A DNA stretch of 64,000 nt, taken from assembly GCF_014189535.1 (NCBI RefSeq), contig NZ_CP050308.1, positions 868,001-932,000 of the forward strand. Reading direction: 5' to 3'. The translations under genes were made by a program, and so were the position numbers. The notes beneath the pieces were generated by a model that worked only from the letters and a program-made list of their open reading frames with translations, ran no database searches and was not told where the DNA came from. Positions 35,157 through 43,932 of this stretch are shown in pieces. Each line of letters opens with the position of its first letter. Within the stretch, counting starts at the first letter, position 1. Source of the stretch: Rhizobium lusitanum (GTDB taxonomy: Bacteria > Pseudomonadota > Alphaproteobacteria > Rhizobiales > Rhizobiaceae).

Positions 35157-36029
35157 GTGAGCAATGCGTCGAAGACAGTTTCGGACGTAATCCATGCCCA
35201 ATTCGACGCGTTGACGCGCGCCGAGAAGCAGCTCGCCAAGAGCCTGCTCGACAATTACCCCGTTTCGGGGTTGGGCAGTATTACGACGGTCGCCGAGAAC
35301 GCCCGCGTGTCCACGCCGACCGTGGCGCGCATGGTGCAGAAACTTGGCTACAAAGGTTATCCGGATTTTCAGTCGCACCTCCATCACGAGGTCGAGGCGA
35401 CCATCTCCAATCCGCTGACGAAGCATGATCGCTGGGCATCCAAGGCCCCTGGCACGCATATCCTCAACCGATTTGCCGACGCCATCATGGGCAATCTTCG
35501 CCAGACCCTGACGGATCTCGATGTGGCGACCTTCGAGAGCGTCGCCGCGCTGCTGTCGGAGCGTAAACGCGGGCTTTATTTCGTTGGCGGGCGCATCACC
35601 GGCGCGCTTGCGGAATATTTCTTCACCCATATGCAGGTCATCCGCCCGAACACGACCTTGCTCTCCTCCAATTCCAGCTCGTGGCCGCAATATGTTTTGA
35701 ACATGAACCCCGGCGACCTGCTCGTGATCTTCGATATCAGGCGCTATGAGCAGGAGATGGTCAATCTCGCCGCCGCCGCCCGCCGCCACGGGGCAGAGAT
35801 CATCGTCTTCACCGACCAATGGGCGACTCCAGCCGCCAAGCATGCCAAGCACACCTTTCGCGTGCAAATTGAAGCACCTTCGGCCTGGGATTCCTCTGTC
35901 GTCACCCTCTTCATCGTCGAGGCGCTGATCGAGGCCGTGCAGAGTTCGACCTGGGACGAGACGAGCGAGCGCATGAAAACCCTGGAGGGCCTCTTCGAAC
36001 AGACGCGCCTGTTCCGCAAGCTAAGTTAG
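35157..36029 (+). CDS. MurR/RpiR-family transcriptional regulator with SIS domain
   Basis: The 290-residue protein has an N-terminal RpiR helix-turn-helix (LTRAEKQLAKSLLDNYPVSGLGSITTVAENARVSTPTVARMVQKLGYKGYPDFQ, about 19-72) and a C-terminal SIS domain (about 120-260: GLYFVGGRITGALAEYFFTHMQ, NPGDLLVIFDIRRYEQEMV). SIS domains usually bind phosphosugars, but rhizobial members also regulate amine and amino-acid operons. It starts at GTG 35157 after CGGGGAGC. It is divergent from the gamma-glutamylamine-like cluster and upstream of an ABC importer; either or both may be targets. Confidence 0.87.
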   Translation: MSNASKTVSDVIHAQFDALTRAEKQLAKSLLDNYPVSGLGSITTVAENARVSTPTVARMVQKLGYKGYPDFQSHLHHEVEATISNPLTKHDRWASKAPGTHILNRFADAIMGNLRQTLTDLDVATFESVAALLSERKRGLYFVGGRITGALAEYFFTHMQVIRPNTTLLSSNSSSWPQYVLNMNPGDLLVIFDIRRYEQEMVNLAAAARRHGAEIIVFTDQWATPAAKHAKHTFRVQIEAPSAWDSSVVTLFIVEALIEAVQSSTWDETSERMKTLEGLFEQTRLFRKLS

Positions 36030-36214
36030 AAGGAAAAGAAGTATTGAATAGCGACCTACGAATTCGCCAGCGAGACATTGTCCGTCATAGTTCGTGAATA
36101 AGAGTAAATCCTTGCATTTGCTGGAAACGCAACTCATTGAACCCGTCACACAACCTTCATGCAACGTCATTAACAGCAACGCCAGACACTGAAAACCTAA
36201 AAGGAGGAATACCA

Positions 36215-37318
36215 GTGATCACGAAAATTCATCGTCTTCTGACGCTCTCCACCGCGATGATCATGGCGTCGACCGCCATCGCCGCTGCTGAACCGAGCGC
36301 GGACCTCATTGCTGCCGCCAAAAAGGAAGGCACGCTGACCACCATCGCCCTGCCCCACAACTGGTGCGGTTATGGCGACCTTATCGCAGCCTTCAAGGCG
36401 AAATATGGCATCGAAGTCAACGAACTCAACCCGGACGCCGGTTCGGGCGACGAAGTTGAAGCCATCCGCGCCAACAAGGGCAACACCGGCCCGCAGGCTC
36501 CCGACGTCATCGACGTTGGTCTCTCCTTTGGTCCGTCCGCCAAGAAAGACGGCCTGATCCAGCCTTACAAGGTCTCGACCTGGGATTCGATTCCGGACAG
36601 CGCCAAGGATGCCGACGGCTACTGGTACGGCGACTATTACGGCGTTCTCTCCTTCGTCGTGAACAAGGACATCGTCAAGAACCCGCCGAAGGACTGGGCT
36701 GACCTGCTGAAGCCGGAATACGCCAACACGGTATCGCTCGCTGGCGACCCGCGCACGTCCAATCAGGCCGTCCAGGCCGCTTACGCTGCCGGCCTCGCCG
36801 CTGGCGAAAAGGATGCGACCAAGATCGGCGAAGCCGGCCTGAAGTATTTCGCTCAGCTCAACAAGGCTGGTAATTTCGTTCCGGTCATCGGCAAGTCCGC
36901 TTCGCTCGCTCAGGGCGCGACCCCGATCGTCGTCGCCTGGGACTATAACGGTCTTGCATGGCGTGACAGCCTGAACGGCAACCCGCCGGTCGATGTTACG
37001 GTTCCGGCTTCGGGCGTTGTCGCTGGCGTCTACGTCCAGGCGATCTCGGCTTTCGCTCCGCACCCGAACGCTGCCAAGCTCTGGATGGAATTCCTTTATT
37101 CCGACGAAGGCCAGATTGGCTGGCTGAAGGGCTATTGCCACCCGATCCGCTTCAACGACCTTGCAAAGAACGGCAAGGTTCCGAAGGAGCTCCTCGACAA
37201 GCTGCCCCCGGCTGCCGCCTATGAAAAGGCCGTGTTCCCGACGCTCGACGAACAGGCTGCTGGCAAGACCGCCATCACCACCAATTGGGACAGCGTCGTC
37301 GGTTCGAACGTGCAGTAA
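36215..37318 (+). CDS. ABC transporter substrate-binding protein (iron/polyamine family 1)
   Basis: The 367-residue periplasmic protein has a signal peptide (KIHRLLTLSTAMIMASTAIAAAE) and a family 1 binding fold: GTLTTIALPHNWCGYGDLIAAFKAKYGIEV, APDVIDVGLSFG, YGDYYGVLSFVVNKDIV, and GVYVQAISAFAPHPNAAKLWMEFL. AAGGAGG lies 8 bases before the GTG at 36215, so that start is preferred over ATG 36137, which would bury the signal peptide. The ligand could be a polyamine, phosphonate or Fe3+ chelate; the sequence does not decide. Confidence 0.87.
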   Translation: MITKIHRLLTLSTAMIMASTAIAAAEPSADLIAAAKKEGTLTTIALPHNWCGYGDLIAAFKAKYGIEVNELNPDAGSGDEVEAIRANKGNTGPQAPDVIDVGLSFGPSAKKDGLIQPYKVSTWDSIPDSAKDADGYWYGDYYGVLSFVVNKDIVKNPPKDWADLLKPEYANTVSLAGDPRTSNQAVQAAYAAGLAAGEKDATKIGEAGLKYFAQLNKAGNFVPVIGKSASLAQGATPIVVAWDYNGLAWRDSLNGNPPVDVTVPASGVVAGVYVQAISAFAPHPNAAKLWMEFLYSDEGQIGWLKGYCHPIRFNDLAKNGKVPKELLDKLPPAAAYEKAVFPTLDEQAAGKTAITTNWDSVVGSNVQ

Positions 37319-37332
37319 TCCGACTTGAAATG

Positions 37333-37360
37333 ACCTCCCCGTTTCGACGGGGAGGTTTTC
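37333..37360 (+). terminator. Intra-operon hairpin after the binding-protein gene
   Basis: ACCTCCCCG (37333-37341) and CGGGGAGGT (37348-37356) enclose TTTCGA, with a T-rich tail (TTTCCGTTTT). It sits between the binding protein and the first permease and probably reduces read-through, favouring excess binding protein. Confidence 0.75.
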
Positions 37361-37389
37361 CGTTTTCGATGCCGCAGATTGGGCACTTC

Positions 37390-38283
37390 ATGAGCACCGT
37401 CACAACATCAACGATCAGTTCTGCTCCCCTGATCAGCAAGCGCGCGGTCATCGATTGGCTGGGCATTGCGCCCTTCCTGATCTTCGCGCTGCTGTTTCTG
37501 ATTTTCCCGACGATCTATCTTGTCGCCGGCGCCTTTTTGACGCCCGATGGAAGCCTCACCCTCCAGAACATCGTCGGCCTGTTCACGCCGTCCATCATGA
37601 ACTCCTACTGGATCAGCATCAAAGTGTCGGTTGTTTCCGCGCTTGGCGGCGCGCTGATCGGTTTCTATCTCGCCTGGGCACTGGTCATGGGCGGCCTTCC
37701 GGCCTGGGTCCGCCATACATTTCTGACCTTTTCGGGCGTGGCCTCCAATTTCGCCGGTGTACCGCTAGCCTTCGCGTTCATCGCCACGATCGGCCGTCTC
37801 GGGCTCGTCACCGTGTTGATGGTTGAGTTGTTCGGCTTCAATCTTTACTCGACCGGCTTCAACCTCTACAGCTTCATCGGCCTCACCATCACCTATATGT
37901 ATTTCCAGATCCCCCTGATGGTGCTGATTATCACGCCGGCGCTGGACGGCATGAAGAAGGAATGGCGCGAGGCAGCCTCCATTCTCGGCGCCACCAACGG
38001 GCAATATTGGCTGATGGTGGCACTGCCCATCCTCTGGCCAAGCCTGCTCGGCACGACGCTGCTGTTGTTTGCCAATGCTTTCGGCGCGATCGCGACAGCC
38101 ATCGCATTGACCGGCAGCTCGCTCAATATCGTGCCGATCCAGCTCTACGCCCAAATTCGCGGCGATGTGCTGCATAATGCCAATCTCGGCTATGCCATGG
38201 CGCTCGGCATGATCGTCATCACCGGCATCTCGAACGTCATCTACATTCTCATGCGCATGCGCGCTGAACGGTGGCAAAAATGA
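37390..38283 (+). CDS. ABC transporter permease (first subunit)
   Basis: The 297-residue protein has six or so membrane segments (IAPFLIFALLFLIFPTIYLVAGAFL first) and the EAA loop KKEWREAASILGATNGQYWLMVALPILWPSL that contacts the ATPase. It belongs to the PotB-like permease family. The ATG at 37390 follows the attenuator hairpin; in-frame starts at 37285 and 37369 are possible but lie within or next to it. The stop overlaps the next gene (ATGA at 38280-38283). Confidence 0.87.
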   Translation: MSTVTTSTISSAPLISKRAVIDWLGIAPFLIFALLFLIFPTIYLVAGAFLTPDGSLTLQNIVGLFTPSIMNSYWISIKVSVVSALGGALIGFYLAWALVMGGLPAWVRHTFLTFSGVASNFAGVPLAFAFIATIGRLGLVTVLMVELFGFNLYSTGFNLYSFIGLTITYMYFQIPLMVLIITPALDGMKKEWREAASILGATNGQYWLMVALPILWPSLLGTTLLLFANAFGAIATAIALTGSSLNIVPIQLYAQIRGDVLHNANLGYAMALGMIVITGISNVIYILMRMRAERWQK

Positions 38284-39068
38284 AGCTGCAAAAATTCTTT
38301 GCCTGGATCGCGGTCGCCATCGGCGCCTTCTATTTCATCGTACCGCTTATCGGCACGTTGGAATTCTCGTTGCGCATGCGCCGCAACGCCTACAGTTTTG
38401 ATGCCTATACCTCGGTCTTTTCCGATCCCAACTTCCTTTACGCCTTTGGCTATTCCATGCTGATGGCCGTGCTGACCATCATTTTCGGCATGCTGCTTGT
38501 GGTGCCGACGGCCTATTGGGTTCGCCTGCGGCTGCCGCAAATACGCCCGCTGGTGGAATTCATCACCTTGATGCCGCTGGTCATCCCGGCAATCGTCATC
38601 GTCTTCGGCTATTTGCGTCTCTATAACTCGTCGTCGATCCTGCCGCTGACGGGCTATAATCAAACGACCAATATCTTGCTCGTCTGTTCGTACATTGTGC
38701 TGTCGCTGCCCTATATGTATCGTTCGGTCGATACGGCGATGCGCACGATCGACATTGGCACGCTGACCGAAGCCGCCGAAAGCCTGGGTGCCAGCTGGAC
38801 GACCATCATGTTCAAATGCATCTTCCCGAATGTCATGAGCGGCGTGCTTTCCGGCGCCTTCATCACGCTTGCGATCGTCATGGGCGAGTTCACCATGGCC
38901 TCACTCCTCAATCGTCCGGCATTCGGCCCCTATATGCAGCTCGTCGGCGCCAACCAAGCTTATCAGTCCTCAGCGCTGGCGATCATCGCACTCGCCATAA
39001 CCTGGCTCAGCATGGGCTTGCTCCAGCTCGTGTCCCGTTTCTCAAAATCCGCTCCGATTAAGGCGTAA
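38280..39068 (+). CDS. ABC transporter permease (second subunit)
   Basis: The 262-residue PotC-like protein has about six membrane spans (FAWIAVAIGAFYFIVPLIGTLEFSL first) and an EAA-type loop (TEAAESLGASWTTIMFKCIFPNVMSGVLSGAF). ATG 38280 overlaps the preceding stop; a GTG at 38271 is an alternative. With the first permease it forms the membrane channel. Confidence 0.88.
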   Translation: MKLQKFFAWIAVAIGAFYFIVPLIGTLEFSLRMRRNAYSFDAYTSVFSDPNFLYAFGYSMLMAVLTIIFGMLLVVPTAYWVRLRLPQIRPLVEFITLMPLVIPAIVIVFGYLRLYNSSSILPLTGYNQTTNILLVCSYIVLSLPYMYRSVDTAMRTIDIGTLTEAAESLGASWTTIMFKCIFPNVMSGVLSGAFITLAIVMGEFTMASLLNRPAFGPYMQLVGANQAYQSSALAIIALAITWLSMGLLQLVSRFSKSAPIKA

Positions 39069-39079
39069 GGCTCCTCACC

Positions 39080-40141
39080 ATGGCTTTTCTCGAACTTACC
39101 CATCTCAAAAAATCCTTCGGCGAGGTCCAGGTCGTTCACGACTTCACCATGCACATCGAGAAGGGAGAATTCGTCTCCTTCCTCGGACCGTCGGGTTGCG
39201 GCAAGACGACAGTCCTGCGCATGATCGCCGGCTTCGAAAACCCGACCGCCGGCACCTTAACGATCAACGGCAAGGACCAGCGGCCGCTGAAACCGAACCA
39301 GCGCAATATCGGCATGGTGTTCCAGGCCTATGCGCTGTTTCCGAACATGACCGTGCACGACAACGTCGCCTTCGGCCTCAAGGTCGCCGGCATGGCCAAG
39401 CCCGACATCGACAGCCGAGTCAAGGAAATGCTCGGCCTGATCAAGCTCGATCATCTTGCCGACCGCTATCCCTACCAGATGTCCGGCGGCCAGCAGCAGC
39501 GTGTGGCGCTCGCCCGCGCCATCGCCGTCAAGCCGCAGGTGTTGCTGCTCGACGAACCGCTCTCGGCGCTCGACGCCAAGATCCGCGTATCGTTGCGCGA
39601 GGAAATCCGCGCCATCCAGCGGCAGCTTGGCATTACCACCGTCTTCGTGACGCACGATCAGGAAGAAGCTCTGTCGATCTCCGACCGCATCGTCGTCATG
39701 AATGGCGGTCGCGCCGATCAGATCGGTACGCCCTACGAGATCTACAACACCCCGGCCACCCGCTTTGTCGCCTCCTTCGTCGGCACGCTGAACCTGATCG
39801 AAGGCAAGGTCGTCGATCCGGACAATAACCGCATCATGATCGGTGATCAGGGCGTGACGCTGAAGCAGTCGGTCACAGCCTACAAGCCAGGCGACACCGT
39901 ATCGCTGGCACTGCGTCCGGAAGCCGGCTCGCTGGCCGAATCGGCCAAGGGTGACACCGCGCTGACCGGCGAAGTCTCCTCGGCGCATTTCCTCGGTTCG
40001 GTGATCCGCACGCGCATGAATGTCGGCGGCAATACCATCTCCTTCGACATGTTCAATAGCCCCGGCCTGCTGCCGCCCAGCGTCGGTGAAAAGGTGACAT
40101 TGCGCTTCGCCTCCTCCGATCTGCTGGTCATCCAGGACTGA
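39080..40141 (+). CDS. ABC transporter ATP-binding protein (PotA/FbpC-like)
   Basis: The 353-residue ATPase shows Walker A GPSGCGKTT (about 38-46), Q-loop MVFQAYALFP, signature MSGGQQQRVALARA, Walker B LLLDEPLSALD and H-loop VFVTHDQEEA. A C-terminal TOBE domain follows (about 280-350, VSLALRPEAG). It energises the importer encoded by the three preceding genes, lying 11 bp after the last permease. A terminator at 40171 closes the operon. Confidence 0.92.
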   Translation: MAFLELTHLKKSFGEVQVVHDFTMHIEKGEFVSFLGPSGCGKTTVLRMIAGFENPTAGTLTINGKDQRPLKPNQRNIGMVFQAYALFPNMTVHDNVAFGLKVAGMAKPDIDSRVKEMLGLIKLDHLADRYPYQMSGGQQQRVALARAIAVKPQVLLLDEPLSALDAKIRVSLREEIRAIQRQLGITTVFVTHDQEEALSISDRIVVMNGGRADQIGTPYEIYNTPATRFVASFVGTLNLIEGKVVDPDNNRIMIGDQGVTLKQSVTAYKPGDTVSLALRPEAGSLAESAKGDTALTGEVSSAHFLGSVIRTRMNVGGNTISFDMFNSPGLLPPSVGEKVTLRFASSDLLVIQD

Positions 40142-40170
40142 TCGACCGCTCTTGAACAAATTTTTCACAA

Positions 40171-40199
40171 GCGCCGGGTTAATCGCCCGGTGTTTTTCT
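40171..40199 (+). terminator. Rho-independent terminator of the ABC operon
   Basis: CGCCGGG (40172-40178) pairs with CCCGGTG (40186-40192, one G-U), followed by TTTTTC. It lies 30 bp after the ATPase gene and just before the FMN riboswitch. Confidence 0.75.
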
Positions 40200-40233
40200 T
40201 TGATTTCTGCTGCGCTGCACTTATATTCCAATC

Positions 40234-40372
40234 GTTCTCAGGGCGGGGTGAGATTCCCCACCGGCGGTATGGAGACTTGTCTCCGAGCCCGCGAGCGCCT
40301 TCCACACAATGGAAGGGTCAGCAGATCCGGTGAGAGGCCGGAGCCGACGGTATAGTCCGGATGGAAGAGAGC
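40234..40372 (+). promoter_or_regulatory. FMN riboswitch (RFN element)
   Basis: The canonical RFN segments appear in order: CAGGGCGGGGTGAGATTCCC then CACCGGCGGT (from 40239), GAGCCCGCGAGCG (40284), GGTCAGCAGATCCGGTGAGA, and GCCGACGGTATAGTCCGGAT (40343). GTTCTC at 40234 and GAGAGC at 40367 close P1. The element senses FMN and should repress ribH. A downstream hairpin (CAAGGG near 40430 with CCCTTG near 40448), immediately next to the AAAGG ribosome site, suggests control at translation. Confidence 0.95.
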
Positions 40373-40453
40373 AAGCAGGGTCGATGGCTCCTCCGCGCGA
40401 GGAGTTCTGCGGCCTTGCGTGTTCGCCCAAGGGATATTGAGTTAAACCCTTGA

Positions 40454-40942
<489 letters not shown>

Positions 40943-40951
40943 GCTAAGATG

Positions 40952-40984
40952 ATGGAGGCGCGGCAAGGCCCCGCCTCCATTTTC
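40952..40984 (+). terminator. Rho-independent terminator of ribH2
   Basis: ATGGAGGCG (40952-40960) and CGCCTCCAT (40972-40980) form a 9-bp stem followed by TTTTCTC. The VOC gene begins 17 bp later. Confidence 0.75.
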
Positions 40985-41000
40985 TCGTCGGGAGTACCGC

Positions 41001-41351
41001 ATGGCCGTGCTGCGCATCATTCCCAACCTCCATGCGGTCGATCCGGCCAGCGCCCGTCTTTTTTACGGCGACCTGCTGGGCCTCGATATCGTCATGGATC
41101 ACGGCTGGATCCTTACCTTCGCCTCCGACGCCGCGACCGTGCCACAAATCAGCATTGCCAGCGAAGGCGGCTCCGGAACCGTCGTCCCCGATCTCTCCGT
41201 CGAGGTCGATGATGTCGATGAGCTTTTCGCGCGCGCCCAATCGATGCAGTTCGACATCGTCTATGATCTGACTGACGAACCCTGGGGTGTCCGGCGCTTC
41301 TACGTCCGCGATCCGCTCGGCAGGATTGTGAACATTCTGTCACACCGATAG
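41001..41351 (+). CDS. VOC (glyoxalase/bleomycin-resistance fold) protein
   Basis: The 116-residue protein has one VOC module: LRIIPNLHAVDPASARLFYGDLLGLDIVMDHGWILTF, then LSVEVDDVDELFARAQSMQFDIVYDLTDEPWGVRRFYVRDPLGRIVNIL, with the typical late Glu/Asp region replaced by RDPLGRIVNI. Such proteins bind metals and small organics, acting as lyases, dioxygenases or binding proteins; no function is evident. GGGAG lies 7 bases before the ATG. It converges with the GntR gene, only 5 bp apart. Confidence 0.82.
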   Translation: MAVLRIIPNLHAVDPASARLFYGDLLGLDIVMDHGWILTFASDAATVPQISIASEGGSGTVVPDLSVEVDDVDELFARAQSMQFDIVYDLTDEPWGVRRFYVRDPLGRIVNILSHR

Positions 41352-41356
41352 GACGC

Positions 41357-42085
41357 CTACCCCAAATCGACCTTGAAGGTCACCCGCTCCGCCGACCATA
41401 CCGTTTCCGAATAGGCAATGGGTGCGCTGTCGATATCGACATCCACCTTGAGGATCACCAGCACCGGCGCCGATTTCGGCTGCCGCAACAGCCGTGCCTC
41501 TTCGCCGGTCGGCATGCGCGCCTCGATCTCGGTCGACAGCCGCTCGTAGTCGCGAACACCGTAGCTCGCCAGTGCGGCCGTGATCGTCGGATATTGCAGC
41601 CGCGCCTTGTCGAAATCGGGAAAACGTTCCGCCGGGTAATATGTGTCGCCGAGCTCAATGGGAACGCCATCGGCCGTCATCACGCCGCGACGATGGATAA
41701 CCAGCGCATTCGGCGCAAGCTTCAACCGCGCCGCGACTCGCTCGGACGCCGGAATGATTTCATGGATCAGCAATTCCCCACCGGGCTCGAAGCCCTGCTC
41801 GATAAGGTTCTTGGAAAACCGGGTCTTCTTCGAGAGCGTGTAATCGATGGCACCCTTGTGCACGAACGTGCCGCGCCCCTGCTCGGCGCGTACCAATCCT
41901 CGCTGCTCCAGATGCCCGAGCGCCTGACGGACGGTGAAGCGGCTGACACCGAAGCGCTCCATCAGCTCCGGTTCTGTCGGCAATTTCGCGCCTGCGGCAA
42001 ACGTCCCGGCGGCAATATCCGCCGCCAGGACCTCGCCGATCTGATGCCAAAGAGCGCTGCCGCTCTTGCGATCGATCGTCTCCAT
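41357..42085 (-). CDS. GntR/HutC-family regulator with UTRA domain, PhnF-like
   Basis: The 242-residue protein has a GntR winged helix (LWHQIGEVLAADIAAGTFAAGAKLPTEPELMERFGVSRFTVRQALGHLEQRGLVRAEQGRGTFV, about 12-75) and a UTRA effector domain (about 95-240). Length and the stretch KTRFSKNLIEQGFEPGGELL resemble PhnF, the phosphonate-operon regulator. No phn genes are in the window, so the target is unknown. It begins one base after the methyltransferase stop, so it is the second gene of a two-gene operon. Confidence 0.8.
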   Translation of the reverse strand: METIDRKSGSALWHQIGEVLAADIAAGTFAAGAKLPTEPELMERFGVSRFTVRQALGHLEQRGLVRAEQGRGTFVHKGAIDYTLSKKTRFSKNLIEQGFEPGGELLIHEIIPASERVAARLKLAPNALVIHRRGVMTADGVPIELGDTYYPAERFPDFDKARLQYPTITAALASYGVRDYERLSTEIEARMPTGEEARLLRQPKSAPVLVILKVDVDIDSAPIAYSETVWSAERVTFKVDLG

Positions 42086-42086
42086 G

Positions 42087-42773
42087 TCACACGCGCTTTT
42101 CGAGCCGGAACAACAGCTTGTATTCGGCGGGATAGGCCAGTGCGTCGAGAATGCTCGGATAATATTTGCGGTCCTTCGAACCGCTCACGAAGCCATCATA
42201 GCCGAAACGCTTGACGGAGACATTGAAACCAGCCGCAACGAAGGCATCGATATAGTCCTGCGGAGACCGATCCTGCACCGGCGCATTGCTGTTGCCGCCG
42301 ATCAGCTCCCGCCATTTCGGCCAGAGCGGCATTTCATTGTGGCAGCCGGTGACGGCGTAATAGACGCCGCCGTCGCGCATGACCTGAAACATCTGCTCGG
42401 CGTGCCGCTTCAGATCTGGCAGCAGATAGACGACCTCATAGCTGAAAGCGACATCGAAGCTATCGGTGAAGGGTGAAAGATCGGTCGTGACGTGAAACTG
42501 CAGCGGCATATTGCCCTTGGCGGCGTCAGCGGCGGCAACGGATTCCGAGGCAATATCGATCCCAATACCACGACGGAACGGCCGCATCGCATGCAGCAGC
42601 CGGAGGAAGCCTCCGCGATTGCAGCCGAAATCCAGCACCGTCTTCGACGAAAAATCCCGCTCCGGCACCGTCTCAATGAAATGCCGCCAAAGCGGACTAT
42701 GCGATTCCGCCATCGCGATGTCGCCATTCGGTTCGGTATGCCATGTCGCGTAAGTGGAAGTTGCGGTTGTCAT
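42087..42773 (-). CDS. Class I SAM-dependent methyltransferase
   Basis: The 228-residue protein has motif I KTVLDFGCNRGGFLRLLHA (about 44-62), motif II RGIGIDIASESV, SFDVAFSYEVVYLLPDL near 105-120, and FQVMRDGGVYYAVTGCHNE. The substrate is not recognisable. It is transcribed with the GntR regulator (stop and start one base apart), which is unusual and suggests the regulator controls this operon. A GTCCGG-ACGA-CCGGAC palindrome lies 67 bp upstream at 42840. Confidence 0.82.
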   Translation of the reverse strand: MTTATSTYATWHTEPNGDIAMAESHSPLWRHFIETVPERDFSSKTVLDFGCNRGGFLRLLHAMRPFRRGIGIDIASESVAAADAAKGNMPLQFHVTTDLSPFTDSFDVAFSYEVVYLLPDLKRHAEQMFQVMRDGGVYYAVTGCHNEMPLWPKWRELIGGNSNAPVQDRSPQDYIDAFVAAGFNVSVKRFGYDGFVSGSKDRKYYPSILDALAYPAEYKLLFRLEKRV

Positions 42774-42839
42774 GATGCGCTCGCTGTTGGAGTGGACTGA
42801 ACTTTTGATAGCCCGGCTTCATGACAGTAGAGTGAATTC

Positions 42840-42855
42840 GTCCGGACGACCGGAC
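42840..42855. promoter_or_regulatory. Palindrome upstream of the methyltransferase-gntR operon
   Basis: GTCCGG and CCGGAC flank ACGA, 67 bp before the methyltransferase start and 32 bp after the VOC stop. It may be an operator for the co-encoded GntR protein or a short hairpin. Confidence 0.35.
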
Positions 42856-42887
42856 TATACGAACTAAATTCCTTCTGTTCGAGATCG

Positions 42888-43283
42888 CTACTTCACGCAA
42901 TCCACCATCCACTGAACGCCAAACCGATCCGTGAGCTTGCCGTAATAGCTCCCCCACGGTTGAACGGCGAGCGGTGTCGTTACCCTACCACCCTCGGCCA
43001 ACAGAGAGAAAACCCTGTCGGTGCTATCGCGGTCATCTGTAACCAGCATATGGGCGGAGCCGCGCATCGGCTCGGCATCGTGGTTGTCGGATGCAAAAAA
43101 CAGCAAGCCCGGTCCCTCAAAACGAGCATGCATCACCCTGCCCCGCATAGAATCCTCAGCAAGCGGCATTCCATCCGCGCCATGGCGGATCAAAAGCGTG
43201 ACCCGGCCAAGCCCGCAGGCGGTGTAGAAGGCAAGCGCCTCCTCGCAATGTGTCGTGAAGAACAGATAATTGGCGAGTTGCAT
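42888..43283 (-). CDS. PhnB-like VOC protein
   Basis: The 131-residue VOC protein begins MQLANYLFFTTHCEEALAFY and carries GPGLLFFASDNHDAEPMRGSAHMLVTDDRDSTDRVFSLLAEGG, then QPWGSYYGKLTDRFGVQWMV, the PhnB/3-demethylubiquinone-like pattern. No enzymatic role is established for this group. GGGAGG lies 7-8 bases before ATG 43283; the frame's longer start at 43340 has no support. It may be co-transcribed with the tautomerase gene 75 bp upstream. Confidence 0.83.
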   Translation of the reverse strand: MQLANYLFFTTHCEEALAFYTACGLGRVTLLIRHGADGMPLAEDSMRGRVMHARFEGPGLLFFASDNHDAEPMRGSAHMLVTDDRDSTDRVFSLLAEGGRVTTPLAVQPWGSYYGKLTDRFGVQWMVDCVK

Positions 43284-43358
43284 GTCCTGCCTCCCTCTTG
43301 CCGTCGGACCACGGTGGCTTGGTACACGTCGGTCCGACACTTCGGTGATTCCGCCGCT

Positions 43359-43811
43359 TCAGGCGGTTAAGAGACCCTGGCTTAGTTGGGCAGCCGCAGC
43401 CTCCTGAATGGCGCCGATCAGATCGGCATTACTGTAGCTGCGCCCCGCAATGCCCCAAGCACCGTCCGGCGCATAGACTATATTCGACCAGATGTGTTCA
43501 CGCTTGATCCGCCCTTCGGCCGCCTGTTCGACGACATCGGTCGCTCTTTCGATGAATGCGCGCTTAGCCTCTGCGGTCGCAAGCGCGATCTCAGGCAGCT
43601 TTAGTTCGATGAGGGCCGCCGCAACGGGCTTTCCTGCAGCCAGAATATGCCCGGCCGGAAGCACGTTGATCGTGCCGATGACGTGGGCCGTCATGAAGAC
43701 ATTGCCGGTCAAACCGGCAACATCGAGGACCGCATCCGTCAATCCGGCAAAGGCCTGCGCCTGCGCTTCGGGCGAGAGCAGCCCTTCGGGTACGGTGAGC
43801 GTAATAGGCAT
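43359..43811 (-). CDS. Tautomerase-superfamily protein
   Basis: The 150-residue protein starts MPITLTVPEG, exposing the catalytic N-terminal Pro of 4-oxalocrotonate tautomerases after Met removal. It is about twice the length of a 4-OT monomer, like the MIF/CHMI or fused types. TNVFMTAHVIG-like and IKREHIWSNIVYAPDGAWGIAGRSYSNADL segments follow. The substrate is unknown. AAGGAGATATCCC precedes the ATG. It is divergent from the TetR gene, with repeated operator-like half-sites between. Confidence 0.8.
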   Translation of the reverse strand: MPITLTVPEGLLSPEAQAQAFAGLTDAVLDVAGLTGNVFMTAHVIGTINVLPAGHILAAGKPVAAALIELKLPEIALATAEAKRAFIERATDVVEQAAEGRIKREHIWSNIVYAPDGAWGIAGRSYSNADLIGAIQEAAAAQLSQGLLTA

Positions 43812-43858
43812 GGGATATCTCCTTATTGGACCTGTGGCGGCAATTGATATATACCGAT

Positions 43859-43921
43859 CACTCTTTATGAATACATGCTGATCGCTCTCTATGCAACCAA
43901 TAAAGAGTGACCACTCTTTAT
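43859..43921. promoter_or_regulatory. Operator region with four CACTCTTTAT half-sites (tautomerase/TetR promoter region)
   Basis: ATAAAGAGTG (43900-43909) and CACTCTTTAT (43912-43921) form a perfect 10+10 palindrome with a 2-bp spacer, ending 11 bp before the TetR ATG. A third exact CACTCTTTAT is at 43859-43868 and a degenerate copy, CGCTCTCTAT, at 43883-43892. This arrangement between divergent genes is typical of a TetR autoregulated operator. Confidence 0.8.
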
Positions 43922-43932
43922 GGAGACAAAAA

